The notes: a model not told the origin generated them from the letters alone. Positions 36,898-50,231 are shown, numbered from the stretch's first letter. The stretch: DNA of 64,000 nt from Hypericum androsaemum (GCA_963995505.1 OZ023181.1:9978221-10042220), one strand, 5' to 3'. Numbers and translations: made by a program.

Positions 36898-37357
36898 GAG
36901 GTTGGATTGGGTATGGAATGCCACTATTCCGAACCGTTTGGAATGAAGACACACAGAAACTTTTTTGCAAATGCGTTAAAATACGGGGACCAAAATAAAA
37001 AAAGTCATGCACAAACACAGACCAGATACAAATGTCATTATCACATAACTGCGCATACCAGTATCACATAAATGCGCATGCCAGTATCACATAACTACAC
37101 ATGCCAGTGTGACCTTTTTGTAAAAATGCTAAAATACGGGGGACCAAAATAAAAAAAATCACGCGTGCGGACTTGCCATTTTCACAAAAATAAATACCAT
37201 TATCACATAACTGTACTTGCCATTATCACATAACTGCGCTTGCCATTGTCATATACCTGCGCTTGCCATTATTACATACCTGCGCTTACTGCTGCAGTCT
37301 CCCTTCACTCCAAACCGTTCGGAATCAATTCCTTCACTCCGTACCCAATCCAAAGCC
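36898..37357. mobile_element. Small Mutator-like (MULE) element with 9-bp target duplication
   Basis: 460 bases flanked by ctattccac at 36889-36897 and 37358-37366, a 9-bp duplication typical of Mutator. The ends are inverted: GTTGGATTGGGTATGGAATG on the left, and on the right, read backwards, TTTGGATTGGGTACGGAGTG. The inner parts also pair, through ccgaaccgtttggaatgaag. Inside are repeated 24-base units (cttgccattatcacataactg type) and a duplicated aaaatacgggg-accaaaataaaaaaa block. No coding capacity. Confidence 0.8.
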
Positions 37358-37969
37358 CTATTCCACACCCAGACAAGTAGAATCGTTGATACGTAGCTTT
37401 TTAAATAGGCAAAACTTTATTTATTCATAAATAAATTGTTCAAATAGTTAGTAATTAAACTTACTATTGTTACATCATTTTGTGCTATAAAGCATAAATC
37501 ACCTAAATAAATATAAGACAATATCCAATTTAACAAATATTGCTAATTAGGCAGGTATCATCTCGTGATTAATCTATGATAATGGCCACAACCGTAATTT
37601 TGATTCCGCTGCTTCGCAGGTCACCCCTCTGATAATAGTCTCCACCTCTCTGTATTCGACCCCGTTGTTATGTAGCTTGACATCCGGGGTCACCTAATAA
37701 TAATAATTATTATTATTATTAGAGAAAAATTTATTTTAGTATCATGTAATTTCACGCATTTTTACTTCTTTTTTTGTTTGTGAAAATACATTTTTAACTT
37801 AGTACCTTATGGTTAACTTAGTCTTTTTTGGTAACTAATATTTTCTAATGTGAAAATTTTGTGAGGGAGGTTTCCTAAATGACACTTTTAGTGATAATTA
37901 ATTAACCATGATTTATTTGTCCCACATGATCTTCTCACATCATCGTCACGTCGAATTTCTCTCCTAGGT
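37358..37969. other. AT-rich intergenic stretch
   Basis: A ttttattttagtatcatgta segment near 37728 resembles the ends of elements A and B but has no partner. An ATT microsatellite lies near 37697-37718. Confidence 0.4.
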
Positions 37970-38955
37970 GGCACTGATGCGGTATATTGAAAGGCTTAAA
38001 TGCCTTATCTGGTGGCTTATTATCAAAGATTGTGATGGAAGAAACACCAACATTTGGAATGATGTGTGAATCCCTGACTTACCACACATCAGATTAGTGA
38101 ATAGAAATACTGATGTTTTTGTTAACAATATGGTTGAGTTAATCTGCCTCTCCACAGACAATTGGAACTGGAAATTATTGCAGAGGTTGTTCACCACCTT
38201 TTGAACAAGAGGCCATTTTCAGGATTAATCTAAATCATATTCTAAGTAGACTTATTTGGAGAATCTCAATATAAAAGTTGTATATCATTTTATGAAATCC
38301 CAACAAAATGTGGTTCCAGCTGTTAACCAGGCCTCTACTGATGTCTAACTCTTGAATCCACGAATTTGAAAATCTAGAAGCTGAAGACACCAACAGAAAT
38401 TGAAAACTTCATCTGGAAGGCACCTAAAGAGGATATCCCAACAGCTGCCATACTTCACAGGCGATATCTTTCCCATCTCCCTTCTGCAGAATTTGTTATT
38501 TGTATGATGAAATAATTTCTCACATATTTTTTGAATGCTCTCATACTAGAACTACATGGTTAAGTATTCCTCTTGGTTACAAATACTATAATCATGCACA
38601 TCCTAATTTTGGGAGTTGGTAGAGGGCTATTTTTTAGCTCACTAAATGCACAGAAACTCAGGATCTTGCATCCTTTGCGATGTTCATTGGTTGGGAGATT
38701 TTGGTTGCCTAGGAATAGTTCTTTGTTTGATCAAATATGACATGATCCCCTAAAGACCTATAGGGTGGCTGTTAACTTGTGCTCTGAATTATTTCTATGC
38801 AATACTCAGGTCCCTTAGGGAAATCTTCCTGGACTCTATGTGGTGCCAACGATCTAGAATCGAATATGGATCTCATGGATAATCACGTTGGTTTGATGTC
38901 GTCCAACTAGGCTTACCCTAACGGTATTAAGGCAGAAGTGTTGAGGCGCTTCTAG
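37970..38955 (+). mobile_element. LINE remnant 1 (zf-RVT region)
   Basis: The plus strand reads KGLKCLIWWLIIKDCDGRNT, IPDLPHIRLVNRNTDVFVNN and later ENFIWKAPKEDIPTAAILHR, HISHIFFECSHTRTTWL in shifting frames with stops. This is the ORF2 region between reverse transcriptase and RNase H, including the zinc-binding module. Both ends are truncated. Confidence 0.65.
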
Positions 38956-38959
38956 AGAT

Positions 38960-40190
38960 AATTTACAAAAATGAATTAGAAAAGACCTACTTTGAGACTC
39001 TCCCTCTTCTTTTTCCTCAGTCAAGAGTTGAGCTCCAGTTTACAATGTCGGGGGACAAAATATCTAGTGACGCATCAACGAGAAGAGCCCTGGCCTACAT
39101 GGCTACTGCCTCGCATTCTATAAAAGCAGCTGGAGTTTTATTAAGGATGATCTAATGAAGTTAGTGAAAAATGTTTTTAGGACTTCCAAGATGTTACCGT
39201 AAATAGGGGCCTCATTCCTAGCCCTTATACCTAAAAGAAAGGAGCTCAGGAGCTCGCGGACTATAGGCCGATCTCGCTCATCGGCGGTCTTTACAAGATA
39301 ATCTCTATGATCTTATCCTCCAGGCATAGCAAAGTAATAAACCAAATCCTTGGCCTCGAGAGATGACCTTTCTTGTGAGGAAGATACATCCTAGATGGTG
39401 TGCTCATGTGTAACGAGATTATTGACACTTTGAAAAAAACTAAGGCTCCTAGAGATCTAGTCAAAATAGACTTTAGGATGGCTTTTGATAACATTTCGTG
39501 GTGCTACATAGAAGATGTGATGATTACCACATTATGCGGAAATAAATTCTGTGTTGTATCAGAGGTGCATCCACTTCAATCCTAATCAACAAATCATCGA
39601 CCGAACTTTTCAAGTTGCAAAAAAGGTTGCGCTAAGGCGACCCCTTATACCATACCTCTTCCTCTTAGCTGTAGAAGGTATGCGGTGCATGGTTCTCGAA
39701 GCCGAGAGGCTGGAGCTAGTAAAGGGTCTGTCGATCCTGGAGATGTGGGTAGCCTATGCCTCTTACAATACGCCGAGGACACGATCCTGCTCTCGGATGC
39801 CTAAATGGATAACATGTCGAACCTTAAAAGAATTTTGATGGCCTCGATATTAATTTTATGAAAAGCGCACTAATTGGAAAGAATTTGGAAGGACAGCTGG
39901 CTAAGCACCGTGGTCGAGGAATAGGGCTACAAATCATTGAAGATACTTTTTCATACCTTGGCCTGTCGGTTGGAGCCTCTATGAAGAGATGTGCACATTG
40001 AGAGCCTATTATCGAGCAATTGGATAATAAGCTTCCCTTTTGGAAAGGCAACCTTCTATCCCTGGGAGGTAGGGTAACTCTAATAAAGTTCGTTCCCACC
40101 GACCTTCCATTATATTGCTTCTCTCTCTTTAAGGCATCAATTGGTGTCATCAACTTCATCAAGCATAGCCGAGGGCCCTTGCATTCGGTC
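38960..40190 (+). mobile_element. LINE remnant 2 (reverse transcriptase region)
   Basis: Reverse transcriptase text in broken frames: FYKSSWSFIKDDLMKLVKN, FLALIPKRK, DYRPISLIGGLYKIISMIL, VKIDFRMAFDNISW, PLIPYLFLLAVEGM and a degenerate catalytic box QYAEDTILL (near 39765; the usual form is YADD). It ends in PFWKGNLLSLGGRVTLIKFV. It is a separate insertion from its neighbours, because the domain order restarts. Confidence 0.7.
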
Positions 40191-42890
40191 AAGCTAAAGC
40201 TGAAAAGGGTGAAGGGTGTTCTAAAAGGATGAAACAAGGATGTGTTTGGCAATATCAATGCTCGTTTAAACACCTCATCTACTCAGGTTACGTAGATACA
40301 TGAATTGATTAGTAGCAGCGGTGCACTAGAGGATCTTGTCAGGGAGGAGGAGATGGCGTTGAGAGACTATAATACTATGCTGGAGCAGCACTATTTGTTC
40401 CAATGTCAGCAAGCGAGGGTGAAGTGACAGAAAGAAAGGGATAGGAACTCAATTTTTTTCCATAAGATTGTGCAATTGCGTCAAAGTCGGACTAAGATTC
40501 CCGCTCTTATGATAGATGGTCAGTTTGTTCTCTGGTACAGGTGATATATACAATAATTTCGAGATGGTGCACAGGCTGATTCCATCAGTTGTAACAGGAG
40601 AGCAAAATGCTGAATTGACTAGGGTGCCTAGTGGAGAGGAGGTAAAAAATGTGGTCTTCAGTATGGATCCAGATAGTGTTCCGGGCCCAGATGGTTTTGG
40701 AGAGAATTTTTATCGAGTGTCCTGGTCGCTTATAGCTGAGGATGTGGTCCGAGCAGTACAACAATTTTTTAGGCAAGGCAGAATTCAAATTTTGTTGCCC
40801 TAATTCCAAAGTTTGCTGGGGCGACGAAGATTGAGGATTACAGGCTTATCATTTTAAGCAATTTTTTATATAAGGTGATCATGAAGGTCTTAACAACTCA
40901 TTTTGGGAAGTTATTATCTGCATTACTTTCATTTCATCAATTTGATTTCATCCATGGATGTCACATCCATGATTGCAAGGCACTTGCTTTCGAAGGGGTA
41001 AATTGTTTGAAGCGGCAGCATGGACCTGGGAATATGGCACTCAAAGTTGACATTTGCAAGGCTTTTGATACTTTGAGAAGGGAGTTTCTTTTGATAGTTT
41101 TGAGACAATGGGGTTTCTCCGATCGGTTCACGGGTATGAATGAGGAGGTGTTAGGATCCACAAAGTTGTCAGTTTTGGTGGACGGATCGCTGGCTGGATG
41201 CTTTGGTTGTTCTAGGGGGGTAAGACAGGGGGTTCCATTATTGCCGTTATTATTTTGTGCGGCTGAGGAGGTCCTTAGCAAGTGAATGCAAGAGGTCGCA
41301 GATTTGGGAGAGATCATTTGGTTTAAGGAGGGATTGGGCACTATATTGGGTATCTCTGCAGGGGAGCTCCATTTTCTCTATTTAGGAATTCCTCTATTTT
41401 GTGGTTCTCCCCGCCGTAGGTATTTGCAGGAGATGACAGACATGGTTATGGCAAAGTTCACTCGATGGAAGGGTTCCTCGGTCTCCATGGCGGGAAGAAT
41501 ATGTCTGGTTCAGTTAGTTATACAGGGCTCGGCTCATTCACGTATTCTATGATGGTTTACAAGTGGCCGATGGCATTGTTGAAACATGTAGATGATTGTA
41601 TCAAAAATTTTGTTTGGACAGGAGATGCGCATAAAAGAGGTTCATGCACGGTTGCCTGGGAGAGGGAATGAGTCCCAAAGGAAGAATGGGGCCTGGAGTT
41701 GCGCTCCTTGCGGAAGATGAATCAGAATTTCCTACATCAACTTTCTTAGGATTTTTTGCATAGCCCAAATAGTTATTTTGCGGTATTTAGGAATCGATAT
41801 ATTTCAAACACAGGAGATTTAAGGCCAAACATTAAGTTATTGATTGTGAATGACTTTAGTCAATGCTATGCAAACATTACAGAGTCCTCAATATGCCTGG
41901 TTAGAGAGGACTCAATAGCTCAGTTCTGGTTAGACAACTGGTTGGGGTATGTCATTGCTGATATGATTGGAACTCTGAAGCACCTTAGGGGTCATTATTC
42001 GGAGGCATTATCAGATTTCTGGCCCAATAAGAGATGGGAAATATAGCACGATTTCTTAGAGGCTTACCCAGATATTATAGCTGATCTGCGGGCATATTCG
42101 ATTGGGCCAAGAGGGTGTGACAGGGTTATTTGGTCGTATGCCTCGACAGAATAGTCACATCTATAGTCGCATATCAGCACTTCTACTCGGCATTCCCTTC
42201 AGTGCACTATGGTTCGTGGATTTGGGCCCAGATCATCCCTCCAAGATGGTATAAGATAGTTTAGAAGGCGATCCATGGTTGCCTACCGACTATAGAGGCT
42301 TTGAGGAGACAAGGTTTTGTGGGTCCATCATGTTGTGTTCTTTGCTTAGCAGGAGCAGAGGAGCTTGATCATCTGATGGTATCTTGTGATTACTCGAGGA
42401 CCATTTGGCATACAATCTTTGCAATTTTTAGAGTTTCAAGGGGTGATTATGTGAGCTTTCCAGAATTGATTGCGAGAGCAATGCAGTTTACTTTGAGCCT
42501 ACAAGTGCACGCACTATGGAGGGTGCCAGTGGTTTCTTGTATATGGGCGATATGGATGAAGAGTAGTCATAGAATTTTTGATGGTGTGTACCGCTTCTAT
42601 GATCATGCTGATCCATAATTTGGTGGCCGAGATAGGCAATCTGGATGTGGGCCACATGTTTGGCTTAAGGGATGATCGACTCTTATTGAAGGCATTTCGG
42701 ATAGCTGGTAGGCCGGAGAGGCCGTCAGTAATCAAGGAGGTTTGATGGCGATGCCCCTTGTTAGGATAGACGAAGTGTAACACAGATGGTAGTGCTTTGG
42801 GGCTTCGGGGTTGGCTACAGCAACGGGGGTCTTTAGGAACCACAGAGGGTTTGTACAGGGATGCTTTCTGCATCAATTGGGTATCAGTTT

Positions 42891-43961
42891 TGTTGGGTAT
42901 GGAGCCTGAGTATGAGTAAATTATTTGGGTGGCTCGAGTGAAAAGCCGTGAGGGTCGTCTGAGAGTTGATCGATTGGGTTCAGAGTTCGGGGACGCTCAG
43001 AGAATCAATCAAGTCAAGAGTCGAGTGAAGATGTTGTGGACATCCGAGGGTGGTGAGGCAGGGGATTCTGCAAGAGGCTACTGGCGATCGCTAGTTGATT
43101 GGCAGTCGCCAGTTCGGCCAGAAAAGTTGCTGTGACTTGATCAAAATGCCCCTCCCAACCTCCAAATAGTCTCCTAGGGTTGTGGGACTATAAATACCCC
43201 TCTATGGCCTCCAAGAAGTGAAGGCAAATGAGTTGCCCACTTCTCCAAAGAGAAAGAGAGAAGAGAGAGGAAGGAGAAAGGCTCTCCAAGTGAAGGAGAG
43301 GCTAAGTACCCACTCCTCTAAGTGAAGGAGGAGAAGAGGAAGAAGACCCCCCAAGTGAAGGAGGGTTGTCCATGGCAAAGAGAGAAGAGGAAAAGAAGAG
43401 GTGCTCTCCAAGTGGAGGAGAGTGGTCCATGTGCCCCAAACTTGCCCAACCCGAGTGAAGGGTTGCCTCTGAGTAAAGGAGATGGAGAAGAGGAAGAAGA
43501 CCTCCAAGTAAAGGAGGAGAAGATGAAAGACCCGAGTGAAGGGTTGTCTCTAAGTGAAGGAGGAGAACGAAGAAGACCCAAGTGAAGGGTTACCTCTGAG
43601 TGAAGGAGGTGGTGCTCTCTGAGTGAAGGAGAGTTGCTCGAAGAGTGGGTAGAGTCCGAGTGAAGGACTTTGCCAAGAGTGAGCTCCCAAGAGTGTGGGT
43701 AGCCACAGTGAGAAGAGGAGGAGAGTTAGTCGAGCGAGGCATCTATTGTTGTGAGAGCGAGTGAAGCTCGAGCGTGAAAATAGTAGAATCTCTCCTGGCT
43801 TGGAAGCCCCCGGATGTAGATCATTGTGGATCGAACTGGATAACCAAATTTTTTGTGTCCCTCCTTGTGCTTTCTTTATGGTTTGTGCTTCTCGTGGTTT
43901 GCTCGTATGTGTTTCTATTTGCGTTGCTTGGGTCTACGGAAAAGTGGTATTTTCCCCAACA
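42891..43961 (+). mobile_element. Solo LTR inside LINE remnant 3
   Basis: Begins TGTTGGG and ends CCCCAACA, with a TATA-like gactataaatacccc near 43188. The flanks agttt (42886-42890) and ggttt (43962-43966) differ by one base, fitting a 5-bp target duplication. No internal region or second LTR is present. A long unit-repeat section occupies 43265-43665. Confidence 0.72.
43265..43665 (+). repeat. AAGTGAAGGAG repeat section
   Basis: Units built on aagtgaaggagg and gagtgaagggttg recur many times with varied spacers. They create artificial open frames on both strands. Confidence 0.85.
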
Positions 43962-44462
43962 GGTTTGACCTTCAACGGGTTCATTTGTGCTCTTTTTTTC
44001 TATCGTTAGGCGGCAATTAGTTTTAATTTTATTTTATAGAAGCCCCAGATTGTAACCGCACACGCTAGGTGTGTGGGTGTTTGATTGGTTTTTCTCCTGG
44101 AGCTGGGAGGGTGGGTGAATCTATTGCATGGGATACCTCGAGGCTAGATTGATAGGGGGCCAACTACAAGACTGTTGTCTTATCGGTTGGCCCCGTAGAT
44201 TGCCGATTTGTTGGTTCAGCTAGGATAGTTGACTGATGATGTTCTCTTGGCCTATTGACTGAGAGCGTCACTTTGACAGCCTGGCTTGTGGGATTCTGCA
44301 GAGTAGGAATTAGAGTACTCAGGCTCTTCTCTGGTCTATAAATTAGGGAACCCACCCCTTGGATTGTCCAGATTGTGGGACCAGCGGGAGTAGGTCGTAG
44401 GACGTTTGATGTACACCTTTTCTTTTCTTTTTAATAAATTTCCTTTTTTCCGCCAAAAACAA

Positions 44463-44615
44463 AATGGGCTTCGAAGATCAGTAGTACCCACCAAGTACTA
44501 CAAGCCCAAAAAACCAAACGTACGAGCCCATGTTGGGTCCAGGGATCAGACCCGCCTCCGTGTGCCCGTCTTCTACATATAAAACTACGGCCGAAAACAC
44601 CCTCTAAAACCCTAA
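44463..44615 (+). promoter_or_regulatory. Ribosomal-protein-type promoter (eS6)
   Basis: Contains several TGGGCY site II motifs (tgggct at 44465, agccca near 44504 and 44525), a TATA-like acatataaaac (44576) and a telobox aaaccctaa (44607-44615). Site II plus telobox is the common layout of plant ribosomal protein promoters. It lies directly before the eS6 start. Confidence 0.7.
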
Positions 44616-44687
44616 TTCGGGCGATAACCGGTAGAGGAGGAAGAGAAGCGCACCCAGGCCGGTCCCCTCTCCCTCCTAGCTCTCAAA

Positions 44688-44894
<207 letters not shown>

Positions 44895-45021
44895 TAACTT
44901 CTTTGTATTTTTTTCGCTTTAGGTATCCGTTTCTTTGGTTAGCTCTCTTGTTTAGGTTGGGACCAGAATGGGGTTTTGATCTTGTTTTGGTTGGGGCAAG
45001 AGCTTGAAGACGTCTCTCTGT

Positions 45022-48000
45022 ATGTGTATTAATTTCGCAGATGACGGGATGTTTTGGATGTCGCTGTCACGGGTTTTTGATTGCCTAGTGTCCAGACCGC
45101 AGGCAGTGTCAACCCCCAAAGCGCTATTGGCTCACCTGACCTGCGCTCTCGGAACAGCGCTCGCGCTATGGATCGCCCAAAGTTTCTACTCCATCGACCT
45201 CGTCTCCGACCCGACGCGGACCCTTCGCCTCCTCTGGGTAAAACCCTTTTTTTCCCCCCCTCTTCCTCATGGAAAGCTCACGCGCTGATTTTCTCTTTCG
45301 CCTCCTCTGGGTAAAACCCCTTTTTTTCCCCCCTCTTCCTCATGGAAAGCTCGCGCGCTGATTTTCTCTCTCTGTCTGTCCAGGTCTTACAATGTCCGGT
45401 TGTGGTTCTTGTGTACAGCTGGTTCCGGGTTGAACCCGACAAGTGCTCGGTATCGACTCATTTCTTTCTTGTAGCGTTTGGTAGTTGAATTTTTGGATTT
45501 GGGTTTTCCGATTCGGAGGTGGTTGATCTTGATGGCCGATTGGTTTTCTTTCTGGGAATGTGGTGTTGTTGCAGTACTTGGCAGCCGCAGCTCGGGGCAT
45601 CTTAACCTTTCCTCTGGGTTAGTCTTTCATCTTACCAGGGAGAATACGTGATTCGGGTTTCTTTATGTGCATTAGGGCACTCGGTACCTTTAGGTTGAAT
45701 GAATTTCGGATGCGGGTTTAAGCATGTAAGATGCGTTGAGATTACTGTTAGAGAGAATCCCACATTAGAAGTTGCAAGTGGGTTGAGCTGGTTTATAAGT
45801 GTGGATGATCCACCTACTCATTACAAAGTTTTGGATAGGATCTGGAAATTCCTATAATTACAAAACCTAGTTTCGTGTTAGAGAACACAAGGCTTGTCTC
45901 GGGTTCATTTCTTCGTATATGTGGCTTTCCGCAATCTCCTAATGTTTTAGTAGGACAGGCTTTCAAGTGTAGGAAAGCATATGTGGCCTTCCACATATTT
46001 CCGCTTTGGCCAGTTGATGAGCTGTTCAGCTTTAGTGAGGCTGAGCATACCCTTTGTGTGTTTTTACTATGCTCATTCCTAACTCTTGTACTGATTGATT
46101 GTTTCTTCGAACTTCTAGGGGCTCTGGTGAATGCGTTTGGAGCTATTGCTTTGGGCGCACCTGTTGGCATCCAGTATGTTTTCCATGTCCAGCTTGTCAT
46201 GTTTAATAAATCCTACCTCTCATGGAAAATGTTATAGTTGACATCTTTGGAAGGAAATCATTTTATAAATTGCACTCATAGCTTCCAGAAGGATCATTAG
46301 TTGTTACCTAGTTCTTAGATCCAATTATTTGCTCTTTAAAATGGCAGGTGTAGGCTTTACCCGATCAGTTGTTTAATGCTTTCCAAATGTCAACCATGAT
46401 TTCAATTAATATATGGCTATAAACTAATGCAACGAGAAGGCAATAGTAATGCGGCATACAAAAAATAAATGAGAGAGGCTGTATTATCTCTCATTTTCAA
46501 TATGTAAGGATTGTCTCTAGAGTTGCTAAATGGAAGACCATCCCTCTAGGCACGTTGAACGCAATGGATCTTAGTGTCCATCTTACACATTCATCTGATC
46601 TTAAAAGAAAAATGTGCTGACGTTCGATGGCTCATTTGTAAAAACTCTATTCTTTATTGTAAGCAGCTGTTCTGTTGTGATTTGAGGTTTGAGAATAATA
46701 AAACCAAAAGTTGTTGGCTCGCAAACATTAAGATCGCAGACCTCTTTGCCTTACTATGTTTCCTTCCTTTTAAGGTTGATCTTTTGTAATAAGGAGTTTA
46801 TTTTCCTCTCGTGTTGTCCGTGATAGGTTTCTGTGGAAAACCATCCATTGGTCGCTTCTTATGTCCTCATTGACAGTAAGTATATCTTTGGCCACATGAG
46901 CCCTTTTGGACCTGGGGCTCATTTTCAACCTTATAGTTTGCTCAGATTTTAGCTATGGTACACAATTTGTTTCTTTCAAATTGGATAATACACAAAAGTA
47001 TCATTTCTGAGTTAATTCTGATGGACTCCAACCTGATACACCTCGTCTTAAATATTAAGTTTGATTGTCAATTCATGCTAAAGAACCAATTCTTTGTTTC
47101 TTTATTGCTTAACTTAGTTACACACAGAAGTGCATTGGGAATTTAAGATAATGTGATACCTGATATGAAGCATGCAGGATATTCTATAGCCCTTCTTCCC
47201 ACTTGGCAGGATGAAATGATTAGCTGCTTCTTGCTGCTGTGTTTCAGTTGCATTTCTGTTTGTCGTTTTTCAAAAGTGCCCACATAGTTTCAGTTTGTTC
47301 CGGCAGGTTGTGTCTTTGGATCGTCATGGACACATTGGCAACGTGCATTTGCATGTACAAAGTAAGTCTCCAAATTTTATTTCCTTCTTGAAACGTCCAT
47401 CAACAGAACGGAATCGTAGTTATCTTTAGTTCTGCAAGGTCAAGAATTGACAAAAGACTGTAGCTGGGATTCTTCTTGTGTTCTGATTGATCTTGGGTTT
47501 TTCTTTTTTAAATGAAAACTTAGAGCTGGACCTGGGTCATTGACCAAATAGTAGAGAACTTAAAGTGAGGTTCAATGTTGATTTATTCAGCTTGAGGCAT
47601 CCACCTTTTTATCTTTAAAAAAGGGTTATCTCACTGAACACTATAAACCTAGTACAAGACTAGTACGCTAATATAACATGGTCAATATTTCAAATGGAAA
47701 TGTTTATATGCCGAATTTTGTCTACCCACAGGTCAAATATGGTTCTGGACTACTTGATTTGCATACCAGCACATGGAGCAGTCATTGGAGCTTGGTTCGG
47801 GGCTTGGCCTATGCCACTTGACTGGGAAAGGCCTTGGCAGGTACAGTTATATCTTTACCCTTCTGGTATAGAGGGATTTCTTTAACTTGTTATGTAATGG
47901 CCTACTAGGACCATAATGTATAGCTGGAAGTGGTAACCCCGGTTCGCTCAGTATGGTGTCCTTTTCTCATTGGGGTCTCTAGATATCTTCTCAATAGCAC

Positions 48001-48456
48001 CAGAATTTGTTATTATATTTGTTGCCAGTACTTCAATTTCATTTCCAAATTGCTAGGACTACGTTCTAGTGTCGTTCCCTTAAATTTATATACCATCTTA
48101 ACTGTAATTAATCTTAGTTGGAAAAAACACGAGGAAAAAAATGAGATGTATAGGATGGAGTCATTCGGTCTCTTCTACTATAAATTGCGTCCATTGAAAA
48201 GGAAGCTCCGAGTACGTGCATCTTGCGACCTATTCTTTACCTTCTTCATCTGCAATTTGTGATGGATCATGGTTTTTTCTATCTTCGGTCTGTATCCTGC
48301 TATCACTTTCTTCTGATGGCAGATGCAATTTTCTCCCTGTAGGAATGGCCCATATGCGTGACGTACGGTGCCTTGGGAGGATATTTGGTTGCAATGCTAG
48401 TTTGTTTCAGCATTGTAGCGGCACGTAGCAAGCAGCAGCATGTCAAACGGGACTAA
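45022..48456 (+). CDS. PIGF: GPI-anchor biosynthesis protein PIG-F
   Basis: Multi-pass ER membrane protein that partners the ethanolamine-phosphate transferases (PIG-O, PIG-G) in GPI-anchor assembly. Eight exons join in frame: 45022-45237, 45384-45449, 45575-45617, 46119-46173, 46827-46875, 47294-47361, 47732-47840 and 48343-48456. They give about 239 residues. Diagnostic text is GALVNAFGAIALGAPVGI, FGSSWTHWQRAFAC and the highly conserved GAWFGAWPMPLDWERPWQ. The tail KQQHVKRD is a likely ER-retention type basic end. The start is uncertain: in-frame ATGs lie at 45022, 45049 and 45058. The eS6 promoter fragment lies just upstream. The exon 1/intron 1 border is duplicated (45224-45369). Confidence 0.92.
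45224..45369 (+). repeat. 73-bp tandem duplication across the PIG-F exon 1 donor
   Basis: ttcgcctcctctgggtaaaa begins at 45224 and again at 45297, and the copies continue nearly identical. This gives two donor sites. Using the first (45238) keeps the frame. Using the second (45311) would add a stop (tga at 45286). Confidence 0.9.
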
Positions 48457-50231
48457 CAACAAACGCTATTCGGTAAGTACACCCGGCGTGAGCACAGGAC
48501 ATAATTGTTGTTCAAGTTTTGGGTTCTTGTCAACATTGCCTCAAATAGACCTAATGGTACAATGGGAGTGTGGAATGTTATGGATAGAAAACTCTTGGCC
48601 TTTCTTGTTTTGTACTTGATCCATAACTAGTGCAATAAGCAAATAGCTTAGGTAGATTTTTCATCCTAAACCATGTAATTGAATGGCTTATGCAACTAAT
48701 TTATGATGTTACTGTTGTTCATGCCATGTTTCTAATTAAATTTGGTCTGGTTCGTCGGTAAAGAATCTGATCAAGTATTGTGAAGCTTGAACCATTTTTG
48801 TAATTGCTCTCTTGGAAATGGTTTGTGAAATAATCAGTTACGTGAATATTTTCGTAATTGCTCGAGGACCGAGCCATCCAATTACACCAAAGTTGACATA
48901 ACTAGTCACATCAAATTACCTTATTTCTCCGAACAAAAACATAAAGTTAGCTTCTTTTTCTTTTCTAAACCACTCAAGTATATAAATTGATCCGGATAAT
49001 AAAGGCTTCCAACTTTGTAGTTGGACAGAAAAATAGATGGTACAATAATAGAATGGATTTGGGACCCTCGTGCAACTAAAAATTCCATAATACTGAAACC
49101 TGTTGTTCCAGAGATTTTACGATCTTTTTTCGATTTTGATTAGTTTATGAGAATTGCACCAATATTTTTTCTCCATAAAAAAATTTAATGGTGATTCCTA
49201 TATACTAAACAACAATGTTTAAATTATTAATCTTTCAATAAAATTTAGGAGAAAAAAAATGAACTATGTAAATTCTACCATAAATTGAAATAAAATGATA
49301 AAATTTATAAACAAACCATTCTGGTGTAATTACCATTATAATTTTCTTTACGATTTCCCTATTTCGCAAATAATTCGGAACAAGTTTCGGAATGATACAT
49401 GAAAAAGTGCAATGACTTGCATGGCACGAGGAGACATCTAACAGCTCCAGAATTTTTTCGTTGTCAACAATATTTACACAAGTTAGCCTAACTTAGGACT
49501 CTAGATAATATTAAACTTTGTTTAAAAATAGTAATGGACAGTATTAGGGTTCATAAAACTCAAGTCCTTGCTTTTTTTAGGTGGATTCAGATTCTTATAT
49601 TTATCTTCTTTAAAAATTAAGATTCTAATCCTTAAAATATCAGACAGCATTAGAGCAATTCACGCATCTGTATTATTTAAAAATTATTTAATTTTTAAAT
49701 AATTAAACCCTATTTGGTTGTTTAAAATAAAAACGAGGAATTCGAAATGTAAATACAATTTTGAAAGATGAAAGAAGGTATTTATAGCATTTTAAAATAA
49801 ATTTGAATTTATTTATTAAAAAATGTAAACATTACCGGCTGCTGTGGGGCCCATCTATCATTGGAAATTGGAAGTGATTGCGTGGAGATTCTCACGATCC
49901 ACGGAAGGAGTCTTTTTCTGAGTGGGGTCAGATTTGTCAACAAATCTCAAAATGGGATCGTAAGAAAAAAAAAATTCAGTCTGGAGTTGTGTTAAAAATC
50001 GTATGAAATATCGCGATTTTATTTGTAAGAAACAACACAAAACAATATAATTTTATCAAGAATTATTAATCATATACCATATATTATTACAATTAATGGT
50101 ATATGCTTATTACAATTAATATTATTAATCAAGAACAAATTAACAAAATTTTTAAAACAAATAAATATTAATGAAGAATAAATTTTTTGGAGCACTGTTC
50201 TCATCTATTAAGTTATATAAAATTATAGGGT
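48457..50231. other. PIG-F 3' untranslated region and AT-rich intergenic sequence
   Basis: A block at 49671-49830 (aattaaaccc...ttgaatttattt) is repeated in diverged form at 50440-50560. The aaattggaagtgat segment near 49863 recurs near 52122. No gene is seen. Confidence 0.5.

Larger units (their letters stand above)
40191..44455 (+). mobile_element. LINE remnant 3 (ORF2 to 3' end, holds a solo LTR)
   Basis: Starts inside ORF2 (NKDVFGNINARLN) and runs through GPDGFGENFYRVSWSLIAED, KVDICKAFDTLRREFLLIVL, GVRQGVPLLPLLF, the zf-RVT block PSCCVLCLAGAEELDHLMVS (near 42325-42385) and the start of RNase H (KCNTDGSALGL, near 42776). The RNase H is interrupted by a solo LTR at 42891-43961. Sequence resumes at 43967 and ends near 44455 in an A-rich tail. 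Several stops and shifts make it inactive. Confidence 0.72.

Noticed and set aside
43202..43585. Overlapping open frames of 87-101 codons on both strands
   Set aside because: They are produced by the AAGTGAAGGAG repeat section of the solo LTR.
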